A stretch of DNA of 64,000 bases from Marasmitruncus massiliensis (GCF_900186535.1 NZ_FYDE01000005.1:782895-846894); one strand, 5' to 3'. Shown: positions 1-8,488, numbered from the stretch's first letter. Program-made: numbers and translations. The notes: generated from the sequence alone by a model not told the origin.

Positions 1-13
1 AGATATAAATGGA

Positions 14-358
14 GTGGAGCGCTGTGATTATATCTGCACACATCCGGAAGTTATTTCAGCCGTTACGGAACAGATGCCGGATGAAGAACTGCTTTATGAT
101 CTGGCCGAACTCTATAAGATTTTCGGGGACAGCACCCGCATTAAAATTCTCTATGTGCTGTTGGAGGCGGAAATGTGCGTGTGTGATATTGCGCAGCTGC
201 TCAATATGAGCCAGTCCGCGATTTCCCACCAGCTGCGGGTGCTCAAGCAGTCACGGCTGGTCAAATTCCGCAGAGACGGAAAAATCGTTTTTTATTCCCT
301 GGCGGACGGTCATGTCAGAACCATTATCAGCCAGGGTATGGAACATATTACAGAATAA
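14..358 (+). CDS. ArsR/SmtB-family metal-sensing repressor, CadC/CmtR-like (5' end uncertain)
   Basis: This is a winged-helix repressor that should release the downstream efflux operon when it binds a soft metal such as Cd, Pb or Zn. An N-terminal CDYIC pair of cysteines and the EMCVCDI motif of the recognition-helix region together match the thiolate site of CadC-type sensors. Near the C terminus, DGHVRTII...MEHITE matches the second (alpha-5) zinc site. SQSAISHQLRVLKQ is the DNA-reading helix. The GTG at 14 is the first usable start in the window, but the frame is open to the left edge and no ribosome binding site is visible, so a few N-terminal residues may lie outside. The HMA protein and P1B ATPase follow at once, which supports a metal-resistance operon. 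Confidence 0.85.
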   Translation: MERCDYICTHPEVISAVTEQMPDEELLYDLAELYKIFGDSTRIKILYVLLEAEMCVCDIAQLLNMSQSAISHQLRVLKQSRLVKFRRDGKIVFYSLADGHVRTIISQGMEHITE

Positions 359-375
359 AGAATGGGGGAATTTGT

Positions 376-594
376 ATGAAAAAGACATACCGTATGAAAG
401 ATCTTGACTGTGCCAACTGCGCCGCAAAGATGGAGGCGGCGATTAAGCAGATCGATGGGGTCAGCGCCGCGACCGTCAGCTTTATGACGCAGAAGATGAC
501 CATTGAGGCTGTCGATGAAAAGTTTGAGGCAATCGTAAAGGAAGCCGTAAAAATTTGCAGGAAAATTGAACCCGACTGTTCTGTCGTGCTTTGA
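376..594 (+). CDS. Stand-alone heavy-metal-associated (HMA) domain protein
   Basis: This 72-residue protein is a single ferredoxin-like HMA fold with the metal-binding loop DCANCAAKME near residues 14-23. It probably carries or senses a soft or transition metal for the ATPase encoded 33 bases downstream. That ATPase lacks its own N-terminal HMA domain, so this looks like the detached first domain of a CadA/ZntA-type pump. A GGGGG-rich ribosome binding site (about 364-368) sits ahead of the ATG. A general copper chaperone of CopZ type is the alternative, but gene order favours Cd/Zn/Pb. Confidence 0.85.
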   Translation: MKKTYRMKDLDCANCAAKMEAAIKQIDGVSAATVSFMTQKMTIEAVDEKFEAIVKEAVKICRKIEPDCSVVL

Positions 595-627
595 GACATA
601 TTAAATTAGCAGTTTGAGGGGGTATCG

Positions 628-2481
628 TTGTTGTCGAAGAAACAGAAACGTGCTTTTCTGCGCATTGTATTAGGGGCCTTGCTGTTTATGATCGCGCTTT
701 TGATTCCGCAGAGCGGGATTGGGAGGTTATTCCTGTTTCTGCCCGCTTATCTGGTGGTGGGGGGAGATGTGCTTTGGAAAGCGTGCAGAAATATTGCGCA
801 GGGGCAGGTGTTTGATGAGAATTTTCTCATGAGTATCGCCACCATGGGTGCATTTTTTGTGGGGGAATATCCGGAAGGCGTTGCGGTTATGCTGTTCTAT
901 CAGGTGGGGGAACTGTTCCAAAGCTACGCGGTCAGCCGCTCCCGCCAATCTATTTCCACACTGATGGATATACGTCCCGATTATGCCAACGTTCCGACCC
1001 CGGACGGCCTGAAGCAGGTAGACCCGGAGGAAGTTGCCGTCGGAGATCGAATTGTCATTAAAGCGGGCGAAAAAGTGCCGCTGGACGGTAAGGTGCTTGA
1101 AGGTACCTCAACACTGGATACTTCCGCACTGACCGGTGAGGCTCTTCCGCGTGAGGTAGAGGTTGGGGACGGCGTGATCAGCGGTTGTATCAATCTAACC
1201 GGTATGCTGACAGTGGAGGTCACCAGAGAATTTGGCGAGTCCACCGTTGCGAAAATTCTTGACCTTGTGGAAAATGCGGGCAGCAAAAAAGCAAAGGCGG
1301 AAAACTTTATTACCAAATTTGCCCGCTGGTATACACCGGCGGTTGTCCTTGGCGCGGCTCTGCTCGCGGTAATCCCCCCGCTGGTTTTGGGCGGCGGGTT
1401 TGCTAACTGGGGGCATCGCGCACTGATCTTTCTGGTCATTTCCTGCCCTTGCGCACTGGTGATCTCCGTTCCGCTGAGCTTTTTCGGAGGAATCGGCGGC
1501 GCGTCAAAATGCGGCGTGCTTGTAAAGGGAAGTAACTATCTGGAAGCGCTGGCAAGGACGGATATCGTTGTTTTTGATAAGACGGGAACCCTTACAAAAG
1601 GAACCTTCCGTGTCACGGAGCTGCATCCCAGCGGGGTTTCCGAGCAGGAGCTGCTGGAGCTGGCCGCCCTTGCGGAAAGCTATTCCACCCACCCGATCTC
1701 GCTTTCCCTCCAAAACGCTTACGGCGGACAAAAAGAGGAAAACCGTGTGAGCGATGTGGAGGAACTTGCCGGATACGGCGTGAAAGCGCTGGTGGACGGA
1801 AGAAAGGTATGCGTCGGGAATGCCCGGCTGATGCAGAAAATCGGTGTCGACTGCGCTCCCGCAGAGGCCATTGGCACCGCGGTGCATGTAGCGGCCGACG
1901 GCGTTTATATCGGTTATCTTGTGATATCGGATGTCATTAAAGAGGATTCGGCCGCCGCTGTCGCGGCGTTGAAAAAAGCGGGTGTGCGCAGGACGGTTAT
2001 GCTCACCGGAGACGCCAAGGCGGTCGGCGAGCAGGTTGCCGGACAGCTCGGGCTGGACGAGGTGCATGCCGGGCTGCTGCCCGCCGACAAGGTGGACCGT
2101 GTGGAAGAACTGCTGAATCGGAAGATTCCGGGCGGGCAGCTTGTCTTCGTCGGGGATGGAATCAACGACGCGCCGGTGCTTTCCCGCGCGGATATCGGAA
2201 TCGCAATGGGCGGCCTTGGGTCGGATGCGGCAATTGAAGCGGCGGATGTCGTGATTATGGACGACAAGCCTTCCAAAATTGCTGTTGCCATTCGAATTTC
2301 CCGTAAAACACTCGTTATCGTAAAGCAGAACATCGTGTTTGCGCTGGGCGTGAAGGCCCTGGTGCTGGCGCTGGGCGCGTTTGGCATGGCAAATATGTGG
2401 GAAGCGGTATTTGCGGATGTAGGCGTATCGGTGATTGCGATTCTCAACGCCAGCCGCGCGCTGAAAACACGAAATTTATAA
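628..2481 (+). CDS. cadA: Cd/Zn/Pb-exporting P1B-type ATPase, CadA/ZntA-like
   Basis: This integral membrane pump should export divalent soft metals at the cost of ATP. Visible motifs are the TGEALP actuator loop, the CPC metal-binding motif in a membrane helix (about residues 273-275), the phosphorylation site DKTGTLTKG (Asp about 317), the HP-locus THPIS, and the hinge GDGINDAP (about 509-516). The last helices carry FADVGVSVIAILN, with the Asp typical of the Zn/Cd/Pb subgroup. At 617 residues it is short for the family because it begins directly at the first membrane helix. The likely start is TTG at 628 (or 631), 6 bases after a GAGGGGG ribosome binding site. A strong terminator follows. 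Confidence 0.92.
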   Translation: MLSKKQKRAFLRIVLGALLFMIALLIPQSGIGRLFLFLPAYLVVGGDVLWKACRNIAQGQVFDENFLMSIATMGAFFVGEYPEGVAVMLFYQVGELFQSYAVSRSRQSISTLMDIRPDYANVPTPDGLKQVDPEEVAVGDRIVIKAGEKVPLDGKVLEGTSTLDTSALTGEALPREVEVGDGVISGCINLTGMLTVEVTREFGESTVAKILDLVENAGSKKAKAENFITKFARWYTPAVVLGAALLAVIPPLVLGGGFANWGHRALIFLVISCPCALVISVPLSFFGGIGGASKCGVLVKGSNYLEALARTDIVVFDKTGTLTKGTFRVTELHPSGVSEQELLELAALAESYSTHPISLSLQNAYGGQKEENRVSDVEELAGYGVKALVDGRKVCVGNARLMQKIGVDCAPAEAIGTAVHVAADGVYIGYLVISDVIKEDSAAAVAALKKAGVRRTVMLTGDAKAVGEQVAGQLGLDEVHAGLLPADKVDRVEELLNRKIPGGQLVFVGDGINDAPVLSRADIGIAMGGLGSDAAIEAADVVIMDDKPSKIAVAIRISRKTLVIVKQNIVFALGVKALVLALGAFGMANMWEAVFADVGVSVIAILNASRALKTRNL

Positions 2482-2489
2482 AAAAGAAA

Positions 2490-2524
2490 GGAACCCCCTT
2501 GCCGCTTGCCGGCAGGGGGGTTCC
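2490..2524. terminator. Bidirectional terminator between cadA and ferredoxin
   Basis: A 14-bp stem (GGAACCCCC-type left arm at 2490-2503, right arm 2511-2524) with a 7-base loop lies between two convergent genes. A-rich sequence on the left and T-rich sequence on the right fit termination in both directions. Confidence 0.85.
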
Positions 2525-2535
2525 TGAAATTTTGT

Positions 2536-2724
2536 TCAGCTAATGCTGATGACCGATACAGGACAGCCGTCGCGCGCTTCCTCGGCGGCATCCTCCTCTT
2601 CTTCGGGAATTTCATCCACATAAGCTTCCGCCAGACCGTCTTCCGCCATCCGGAACACCTCAGGGCAGGTTTCGGCGCAAAGGCCGCAGGAAATACAGCC
2701 GTCACGGTCGATGATTGCTTTCAT
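2536..2724 (-). CDS. Small [4Fe-4S] ferredoxin
   Basis: This is a 62-residue electron carrier with a CISCGLCAETCP cluster-binding motif near the N terminus and a distant CPV near the C terminus, the pattern of a single-cluster ferredoxin. The middle is a very acidic stretch (EIPEEEEDAAEE). I chose the ATG at 2724 because a GGAAAGGAGG ribosome binding site (2731-2740) stands 6 bases before it; an ATG at 2742 would overlap that site. It is apparently monocistronic, and nothing in the context identifies its redox partner. Confidence 0.88.
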   Translation of the reverse strand: MKAIIDRDGCISCGLCAETCPEVFRMAEDGLAEAYVDEIPEEEEDAAEEARDGCPVSVISIS

Positions 2725-2807
2725 AGCAACCCTCCTTTCCATTTTCAGGGGACGGCTATAGTATGGTCAGAGTTTACCAGGCACATACATTTTTAAAACT
2801 GAAAAAA

Positions 2808-2830
2808 GTGCCGCCCGGGCAGGGCGGCAC
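2808..2830 (-). terminator. Terminator of the ECF S-component gene
   Basis: The hairpin GTGCCGCCC...GGGCGGCAC is followed, read on the minus strand, by a run of six T. It lies just beyond the stop of the minus-strand ECF gene. Confidence 0.85.
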
Positions 2831-2838
2831 AGTCTATG

Positions 2839-3426
2839 CTAATTTCGAGATGGAAACAGTTTCTGGCCGAACCCCGCGCGAAGCAGGGCGGCGCGGAAGA
2901 CAGGCGCCAAAAGCACCGATACCACAACCGCAAACACCGCGTTGAATCCGGAAGTAATCAATTGGATTCCGCAGGCGGCAATCGCGGCGGAAAATCCGCT
3001 TCCCGCGAGCAGCAGGGTAATCAGGCTCTTTCCGATATGCAGTACCAGATAGGTTCCCGCGCCGGAAACCGCACCGATGATATTCCATTTGGTGTCCGTG
3101 CCTTTCCTCCCGTTCCAATGGGCAATCAGCCCGCATACAAAGCTCATAAGAAAGAAAAAGAGGAGTGTAAACGGGGCGCTTGCCGCAAAAACCGGATCGG
3201 TCAGATCATAAAGCGCCGAACCGATGCCTGCGGAGAGCCCTCCCCGGATACCCCCAAACAACAGTCCGCTAAGCAGGCAGACGATGTTGCCGACCTTCAG
3301 CATCGTGGGGCCCGCCGGCGTAGGAATCGGCCCGATTTTCAGAAAAGCGGTTGTGACAAAACATAAAGCCGCCATAACCCCTACGATGACGATATCATAG
3401 GTGGAAAAATGCCTGGATGAACGCAT
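2839..3426 (-). CDS. ECF transporter S component (substrate unknown)
   Basis: This hydrophobic protein of about 195 residues has five or six membrane segments and resembles the substrate-binding (S) subunits of energy-coupling-factor vitamin or micronutrient importers. The stretch around PAGPTMLKVGNIVCLLSGLLFG and GGLSAGIGSALYDLTDP is typical of an uncharacterised clostridial S-component group. The start at 3426 follows GAGGAGG with 8-base spacing; the longer upstream frame lacks a ribosome binding site. No EcfA/EcfT genes are here, so it probably shares a module encoded elsewhere. No recognisable riboswitch precedes it, and the substrate cannot be named. Confidence 0.75.
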   Translation of the reverse strand: MRSSRHFSTYDIVIVGVMAALCFVTTAFLKIGPIPTPAGPTMLKVGNIVCLLSGLLFGGIRGGLSAGIGSALYDLTDPVFAASAPFTLLFFFLMSFVCGLIAHWNGRKGTDTKWNIIGAVSGAGTYLVLHIGKSLITLLLAGSGFSAAIAACGIQLITSGFNAVFAVVVSVLLAPVFRAALLRAGFGQKLFPSRN

Positions 3427-3681
3427 GGTAAAAACCTCCTCAAAAAATCTGTCCACTGTTATTATATCGTTCCCAATTTAAACAGGCAAAAAGCCTGACA
3501 GCAGGAGGGGTCTGCCGGGGAAGTAGGTTATTTGCACAAATGCGGTCTTTAAAAATTTTAGAATTTAGAGAGAAAATACAGCCCGGTTCCGCCCGCCGGA
3601 GCGGAAAAAACCGGACTGCAAAAATGTGCATAAATGGTATAGGGAAAGAGTTCCTGAAGCTGTGAAGAAGGTAGAATTTTA

Positions 3682-4092
3682 TCATTCAGCGGCAAGATAA
3701 GCCGCTCTTCCTTTTTGTGTAACGGTAACGACTCCGCGTTTGACAGCCGCAGTGTCAAACAGGAATCCAGGCTTGCCGCGTCCTTCCTCCACAAGCCCGC
3801 AAAGCTGCGCAAACAGATCGCTGTCGTAATAGATCTGATAATCCGAGCGGGCGGAAACGGGCAGATGGAAGCAGACCTGAATCAGCCCTTCTTCGCACAT
3901 TTCCCGAAGCAGCGCGCCTCGGCTTTTTACAGCCTCCATGGTATCGTGTATATCCTTGATGCGGACAAAATCCAACGCGGTTGAGATTAAATCGCTTTCG
4001 CGGCTGCTGCGTAACTCAAACTTTGCCACACAATACCGTTTGCAGTTCTTCACATCGGCAATCAGCGCCTTTTGCTCTGGGGATAGTTCCAT
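3682..4092 (-). CDS. Uncharacterised 136-residue protein
   Basis: I do not recognise this family. It is soluble, has no signal peptide, and is rich in charged helices (SPEQKALIADVKNCKRYCVAKFELRS). The pattern LLREMCEEGLIQVCFHLP followed later by VVTVTQKGRAAYL resembles a helix-turn-helix plus wing, so a winged-helix role is possible but weak. The ATG at 4092 follows AGAGGA with reasonable spacing. The gene stands alone: the ECF gene ends about 250 bases away and the hydrolase on its other side is divergent. The 3457-3681 gap holds one imperfect inverted repeat (about 3578-3620) and nothing else I can identify. Confidence 0.6.
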   Translation of the reverse strand: MELSPEQKALIADVKNCKRYCVAKFELRSSRESDLISTALDFVRIKDIHDTMEAVKSRGALLREMCEEGLIQVCFHLPVSARSDYQIYYDSDLFAQLCGLVEEGRGKPGFLFDTAAVKRGVVTVTQKGRAAYLAAE

Positions 4093-4229
4093 GATGAATC
4101 CTCTTTTCTTCCGGTTAAACCGGATAAACTTATTTTATCATTTCGTCATTTTTGTTTCAATAAAATTCGAAAACCTGTCCAAAATTCAGTAAGAGATGAT
4201 TTTTTTCCGAATCCATACCGCTGTTACTG

Positions 4230-4258
4230 TTGGAAAATTTTTCTTTTTGTTGTAAAAT
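4230..4258 (+). promoter_or_regulatory. Sigma-A promoter of the alpha/beta hydrolase
   Basis: TTGGAA at 4230-4235 and TAAAAT at 4253-4258 are separated by 17 bases, about 55 bases upstream of the start codon. Confidence 0.6.
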
Positions 4259-4314
4259 AAGAGAAATAAAGCAGAGCCGCGGATCGCGGCGAATCTGCGG
4301 TAGGAGGTGCTAAA

Positions 4315-5061
4315 ATGCCGGAGTTTTTTGTGGACGGCGCATCGCTGCACTACGAGGATACCGGAGAAGGCGAGCCGTTATTGCTGCTTCACGGTAACGG
4401 GGAGGATCTGCACTATTTTGATAAGCAGATCCCTGTATTTGCCCAGCGGTACCGGGTGATTGCGATGGATACGCGCGCTCACGGAAAATCAACCCACGGA
4501 GAGGGCGAGCTTCGTTTTGAACGGCTTGCCGACGACGCAGCGGCGCTTTTAAAACATTTGGGGATCAAAAGCGCCCATCTGCTCGGTTTTTCCGACGGAG
4601 GCAATACGGCAATGCTGTTTGCGCTCAGGCATCCGGAAATGATTCGTTCCCTGATTCTTAACGGTGCGAACGCAGACCCGTCGGGCGTAAAACTGTTTTG
4701 GCGGATTTTTACATGGATCAGCTATTGGCTGCTGTTTCTATTCGCCCAATTTTCTGAATCGGCAGGATATAAGCGGGAAGTCATAGGGCTTATGGTCTCT
4801 CAGCCACATCTTACCTCGGTCAACTTATCTGCGATCAGAATACCTACGCTCGTGGTGGTGGGGCAACATGATATGATCCGCGCGTCCCACAGCAGGATGC
4901 TTGCAAGGAATATCAGGCACGCAAAGCTTGTAGTCGTTCCGGGAGCCGGTCACGCGGTGGCCCGGAAAAAGCCGGAAACATTCAACCGGATTGCGCTGGA
5001 TTTTTTTCAGGACCCCATGAAACAAACGGATGAGGAAGCCGGGCTTTTGCAGGAGCAATAA
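4315..5061 (+). CDS. Alpha/beta-hydrolase
   Basis: This 248-residue soluble hydrolase has the canonical fold: an oxyanion region LLLLHGNGED, the nucleophile elbow GFSDGG (Ser about residue 93), an acid in VVVGQHDMI, and the catalytic His in GAGHAVA. A cap region (about 120-165) is hydrophobic and aromatic (FTWISYWLLFLFAQF), suggesting a lipophilic ester substrate. GGTAGGAGGTG precedes the ATG. Substrate and pathway cannot be read from sequence. It is transcribed from its own promoter, and a separate strong promoter for prs follows. Confidence 0.85.
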   Translation: MPEFFVDGASLHYEDTGEGEPLLLLHGNGEDLHYFDKQIPVFAQRYRVIAMDTRAHGKSTHGEGELRFERLADDAAALLKHLGIKSAHLLGFSDGGNTAMLFALRHPEMIRSLILNGANADPSGVKLFWRIFTWISYWLLFLFAQFSESAGYKREVIGLMVSQPHLTSVNLSAIRIPTLVVVGQHDMIRASHSRMLARNIRHAKLVVVPGAGHAVARKKPETFNRIALDFFQDPMKQTDEEAGLLQEQ

Positions 5062-5087
5062 AAGGGAATTCTTTTACGGCGCGCAAA

Positions 5088-5116
5088 TTGACAATCGATG
5101 TCTGTGTGGTTATAAT
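5088..5116 (+). promoter_or_regulatory. Perfect-consensus sigma-A promoter of prs
   Basis: TTGACA (5088-5093), exactly 17 bases, then TATAAT (5111-5116). The untranslated leader would be about 95 bases, and I see no convincing riboswitch in it. Confidence 0.85.
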
Positions 5117-5219
5117 AAAATGGCTCAATTGCGGATATGCTGGGATTTCCGGCCGAAAAATGAGTGAAATTGGAAAATGTGCGGTTTAAAGAACCGAAAA
5201 AGAAAAGGAGCTTATGCAA

Positions 5220-6371
5220 ATGGCATCACAGATGGAAGTTGGGGATTTTTTTAATTTGGAAAACCGGGTGGCGCCCCTTGGCTTGGTTGTTACCGAAGGT
5301 GCTCAGGAACTCGGTGCAAAAATTGATGCCCACCTGACCAAATGGGCTGCGGAAGGCGGCAAAGATATTGAGACCTTTATTGTAGAGAGTGAATGCCCGA
5401 GGTTTTCCTCCGGAGACAGCAAGGGCCTGATTAAATCCACGGTTCGCGGTGATGACCTGTTTTTTCTGATTGATGTCGGTAACTATAGCTGCACATACGA
5501 TCTCTTTGGCGAAAAGAACCATATGTCGCCGGATGACCATTTTCAGGATTTGAAGCGCCTGATTCAGGCGGCATCCGGAAAAGCACACCGTATCACTGTT
5601 ATTATGCCCATCCTGTACGGCGGAAGGCAGCATCGCCGCAACTACCGGGAATCCCTTGACTGTGCCTGCGCCCTGCAGGAACTGCAGGCAATGGGCGTTT
5701 CCAACATTATTTCCTTTGATGCGCATGATGCCCGCGTGCAGAACGCGATCCCTCTGATGGGATTTGATAATGTCATGCCTTCTTATCAGGTGCTGAAAGC
5801 ATTGTTCCACAATGTTCCCGACCTTATGCTGGACCGGGATCATTTTATGGTGGTCAGCCCGGATGAGGGCGCCATGAACCGCAATATGTATTATGCCTCC
5901 GTTCTTGGAGTGGACCTCGGCATGTTCTATAAGCGCCGCGATTATTCCCGCGTGGTCAACGGGCGCAACCCGATTGTCGCCCATGAATATCTGGGTACTT
6001 CCGTAGAAGGCAAGGATGTTTTCATTACAGACGATATTATTTCATCCGGCGAATCGATGCTGGATATTGCCTATGAGCTCAAAAAGCAGAAAGCCCGCCG
6101 TATTTTCTGCTATGCGACCTATGCGATTTTCACAAATGGGCTTGACCCGTTTGACAAAGCCGTGAACAGCGGGGTAGTTGACGGCGTATTCGGAAGCAAC
6201 CTGACCTATCGGAGCCCCGAACTGCGCCGCCGGGAGTGGTTCTATGAAGTGGATGTTTCCAAATATATCGCTTATTTCATTGCGGCAATTAATCATGACA
6301 TGTCTATCAGCTCTATTATTGACCCGCATGAAAAGATCAAAGCGCTGCTTGCAAAGCGTAAAGGCGAATAA
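5220..6371 (+). CDS. prs: Ribose-phosphate pyrophosphokinase, divergent clostridial form
   Basis: This enzyme should transfer pyrophosphate from ATP to ribose 5-phosphate, giving PRPP for nucleotide, His and Trp synthesis. The C-terminal half carries the PRPP loop VFITDDIISSGESMLD, preceded by VVSPDEGAMNRN, FDAHDARVQNAIPL and GGRQHRRNYRES, which correspond in order to the family's conserved blocks. At about 383 residues it is longer than the usual ~315, with an N-terminal extension and insertions, so it belongs to a divergent group. The ATG at 5220 lies 9 bases from AAAAGGAG; an ATG at 5214 is only 3 bases away and is less likely. It has the strongest promoter in the window. Confidence 0.8.
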   Translation: MASQMEVGDFFNLENRVAPLGLVVTEGAQELGAKIDAHLTKWAAEGGKDIETFIVESECPRFSSGDSKGLIKSTVRGDDLFFLIDVGNYSCTYDLFGEKNHMSPDDHFQDLKRLIQAASGKAHRITVIMPILYGGRQHRRNYRESLDCACALQELQAMGVSNIISFDAHDARVQNAIPLMGFDNVMPSYQVLKALFHNVPDLMLDRDHFMVVSPDEGAMNRNMYYASVLGVDLGMFYKRRDYSRVVNGRNPIVAHEYLGTSVEGKDVFITDDIISSGESMLDIAYELKKQKARRIFCYATYAIFTNGLDPFDKAVNSGVVDGVFGSNLTYRSPELRRREWFYEVDVSKYIAYFIAAINHDMSISSIIDPHEKIKALLAKRKGE

Positions 6372-6381
6372 AAACAGGAGA

Positions 6382-6408
6382 GGCCGGCGCTTGCTTTGCT
6401 CCGGCCTT
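6382..6408 (+). terminator. Terminator of prs
   Basis: AGGCCGG (6382-6388) and CCGGCCT (6402-6408) form the stem, followed by TTT then CCC; it comes directly after the prs stop codon. Confidence 0.75.
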
Positions 6409-6633
6409 TTCCCGAAAACAAAAGCCGATCAGATTGTAGGACTGTAATATCATAAAAAATTAAAATGTACGAAACAAAACATTTAAATTTCGCCAATTTC
6501 AGTCGATAATCACAATGTAGGTAAACTTGTTTTACAGCGAATGATCGTTCTGCAAGCGGGTGTCAGGCTGTTCACGTACATCATTTGTAAATGCGCATCA
6601 GGCTGGTGCTGTCTCAATAAAAAGGAGGTGCAC

Positions 6634-7143
6634 TTGTTGCTACAAAATGATAAACGTTCTGTCTACGAACAACAGGACGTCAATCTGCTGGACTTGGAGA
6701 TGGAAACTATCCGCAGTGTGGAGACGGATTTTTCCATTATCCTGTCGGAGTTATCGGAAGCCCAGGAATATGATGGAGCTTATTGTTGTACCTATGAGGG
6801 CTTCAAGAACATTTACCGGTTTGTCACGCGAAACACCAAACGGAGCAGGCAGCCCTGCTATCTGGTGCTGTATACGCTGATCGACCGCAATAACGATGTG
6901 CCTTCGGCCAGCTTGGGGGATCGGGCTATCCGTATTCTCAAGGATGCGATTTCCCGCTCGCTTCGCTGTGGGGATTTGTATGCGCGCTACAGCTATTGTC
7001 AGTTTGTTGTGATATTGCCCGGTGCTTCGGATGAAAATGCGCAGAAGGTTGCGCAGCGCGTTTTGGAATGCTACAGCAGCTATGGCACGATCCCCGGTAT
7101 CCGGCTCACCTATAAACTCCACCCCCTTGCGGACGATGAATAA
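6634..7143 (+). CDS. GGDEF-like protein lacking the catalytic motif
   Basis: The C-terminal half of this protein of about 169 residues resembles a diguanylate-cyclase fold: LKDAISRSLRCGDLYARYSYCQFVVILPGA aligns with the strand-turn-strand that normally holds GGDEF, but here reads SYCQF. It therefore should not make cyclic-di-GMP and may only bind a ligand or partner. The N-terminal part (DVNLLDLEMETIRSVETDFSIILSEL) looks helical. An AAAGGAGGTG ribosome binding site (6621-6630) supports the TTG start at 6634 or 6637; the frame continues upstream to an ATG at 6541 without a ribosome binding site. No linked signalling gene is visible. Confidence 0.65.
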   Translation: MLLQNDKRSVYEQQDVNLLDLEMETIRSVETDFSIILSELSEAQEYDGAYCCTYEGFKNIYRFVTRNTKRSRQPCYLVLYTLIDRNNDVPSASLGDRAIRILKDAISRSLRCGDLYARYSYCQFVVILPGASDENAQKVAQRVLECYSSYGTIPGIRLTYKLHPLADDE

Positions 7144-7147
7144 GAAA

Positions 7148-7179
7148 AAAGGCTGTCTCACTCCGTTGAGACAGCCTTT
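7148..7179. terminator. Bidirectional terminator
   Basis: A perfect stem AAAGGCTGTCTCA / TGAGACAGCCTTT with a CTCCGT-type loop lies between the convergent GGDEF-like and DEAD-box genes. Confidence 0.9.
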
Positions 7180-7187
7180 CATATGCC

Positions 7188-8324
7188 TTAAGCTTCCACA
7201 AGTTCTCCTTTTTCATTAAAGCGAAGTTCCACCACATGGGCACGGGCGTATTTCAGAATATTGCGCAGGCGGGGAAGCTCTTCCCGCGAATAAAAGATAT
7301 AGGAAGTTCCTTCTTTTTTTGCCCGCCCGGTGCGCCCGATCCGATGCGTATAATATTCATTCTCCGTGGGAATTTCAAAATTGAAAACGGCATCCACATC
7401 GGTGACATCGATCCCGCGCGCGGCCACATCGGTAGCCACCAGCACATCAATTTTGCCTTCGCGGAAATCGGACATGATTTTATTGCGTTCGGACTGGCGC
7501 ATATCGCCGTTGAGACAGTCCGCATTGAACCCCTTTTCCCGCAGCATGCTGGAAAGGCTGGTGGTGGAATATTTGGTGTTGCAGAAGATCATCACTCTGT
7601 GATATTCATAAAACTGCATGATATATACCAGATCCGCGAATTTCTGCCGGCCCACGCTTTCAATCATATATTGTGAAATCTTCGGCTCGTTGTCCTGCAC
7701 CGGCTCTACGGTAAGCTCCACAGTGTCCCGCTGGTAAAGCCAGCCGATATCCATAACCTCGCGGGAGATGGTAGCGGAAAACATCACCATCTGCTTGTCC
7801 TTGGGCAGGCGGTCAAGAATTTTGCAGACATCTTTGTAGAAGCCCATATCCAGCATTTCATCCGCCTCGTCGAGGACGGCGTATCTGACCGCTGAAAGGT
7901 TGATTGTCCGGCGGTGCATATGGTCGAGCATGCGCCCCGGGGTGGCGACGACAATCTGCGCGCCGCGTTTGAGCGCGTTGATCTGCTTGTCGATCGGCTG
8001 TCCGCCGTACACGGAAATAATTTTAAGCCCCTGCTTGAAAAATGCCAGCTCCCGCAGCTCGTCGCAGATCTGGGTGGCGAGCTCACGGGTGGGACAGAGC
8101 ACAATCGCCTGCAGTCTGGGGCTGGAAAGGTCAACCTTTTCAATCAGCGGGATACCGAAAGCGCAGGTTTTCCCGGTGCCTGTCGGCGCTTTCGCAATGA
8201 TCTCGTGCCCTTCCAGCATGACGGGAATGGCTTTTTCCTGAATTTCGGTCATTTCTGTGAACCCCATGCGTTCCACAGCGTTCAGCAATTCCTCAGAGAG
8301 GGGCAAATCGCGATATTTTGCCAT
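7188..8324 (-). CDS. DEAD-box ATP-dependent RNA helicase
   Basis: This protein should unwind RNA duplexes during ribosome assembly, mRNA decay or cold adaptation. All core motifs are present in order: the Q-motif region MTEIQEKAIP, motif I APTGTGKT, Ia PTRELA, GG, Ib TPGR, II DEAD, III SAT, then IV-VI including VATDVAARGID and HRIGRTGR. At 378 residues it is essentially the bare two-RecA core, without the C-terminal RNA-binding extension of CshA or DbpA, so a specific role cannot be assigned. An AAAGGAG site lies 12 bases before the ATG, slightly far. It appears monocistronic. Confidence 0.92.
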   Translation of the reverse strand: MAKYRDLPLSEELLNAVERMGFTEMTEIQEKAIPVMLEGHEIIAKAPTGTGKTCAFGIPLIEKVDLSSPRLQAIVLCPTRELATQICDELRELAFFKQGLKIISVYGGQPIDKQINALKRGAQIVVATPGRMLDHMHRRTINLSAVRYAVLDEADEMLDMGFYKDVCKILDRLPKDKQMVMFSATISREVMDIGWLYQRDTVELTVEPVQDNEPKISQYMIESVGRQKFADLVYIMQFYEYHRVMIFCNTKYSTTSLSSMLREKGFNADCLNGDMRQSERNKIMSDFREGKIDVLVATDVAARGIDVTDVDAVFNFEIPTENEYYTHRIGRTGRAKKEGTSYIFYSREELPRLRNILKYARAHVVELRFNEKGELVEA

Positions 8325-8488
8325 CTACTATTCAAACTCCTTTATTAAAAACGGCGTCATAACCGTTTAAATAAGCATCTTTTATGTATTATAGCACATA
8401 CCTATCCTCACCGTAAAGGTCGGAATGCCAATTGCCGGCGGAGGAAAGACATGAATTCGAAAAAAAGAATGCTGATTGCACCTATTCG

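Noticed and set aside
1504-2067. Long minus-strand ORF (187 codons) inside cadA
   Set aside because: Antisense shadow of the ATPase, which has continuous conserved motifs on the plus strand; no ribosome binding site or domain.
3578-3620. Terminator between the ECF and 136-residue genes
   Set aside because: Imperfect arms (CAGCCCGGTT / AACCGGACTG) with a long loop and no T-run on either side.
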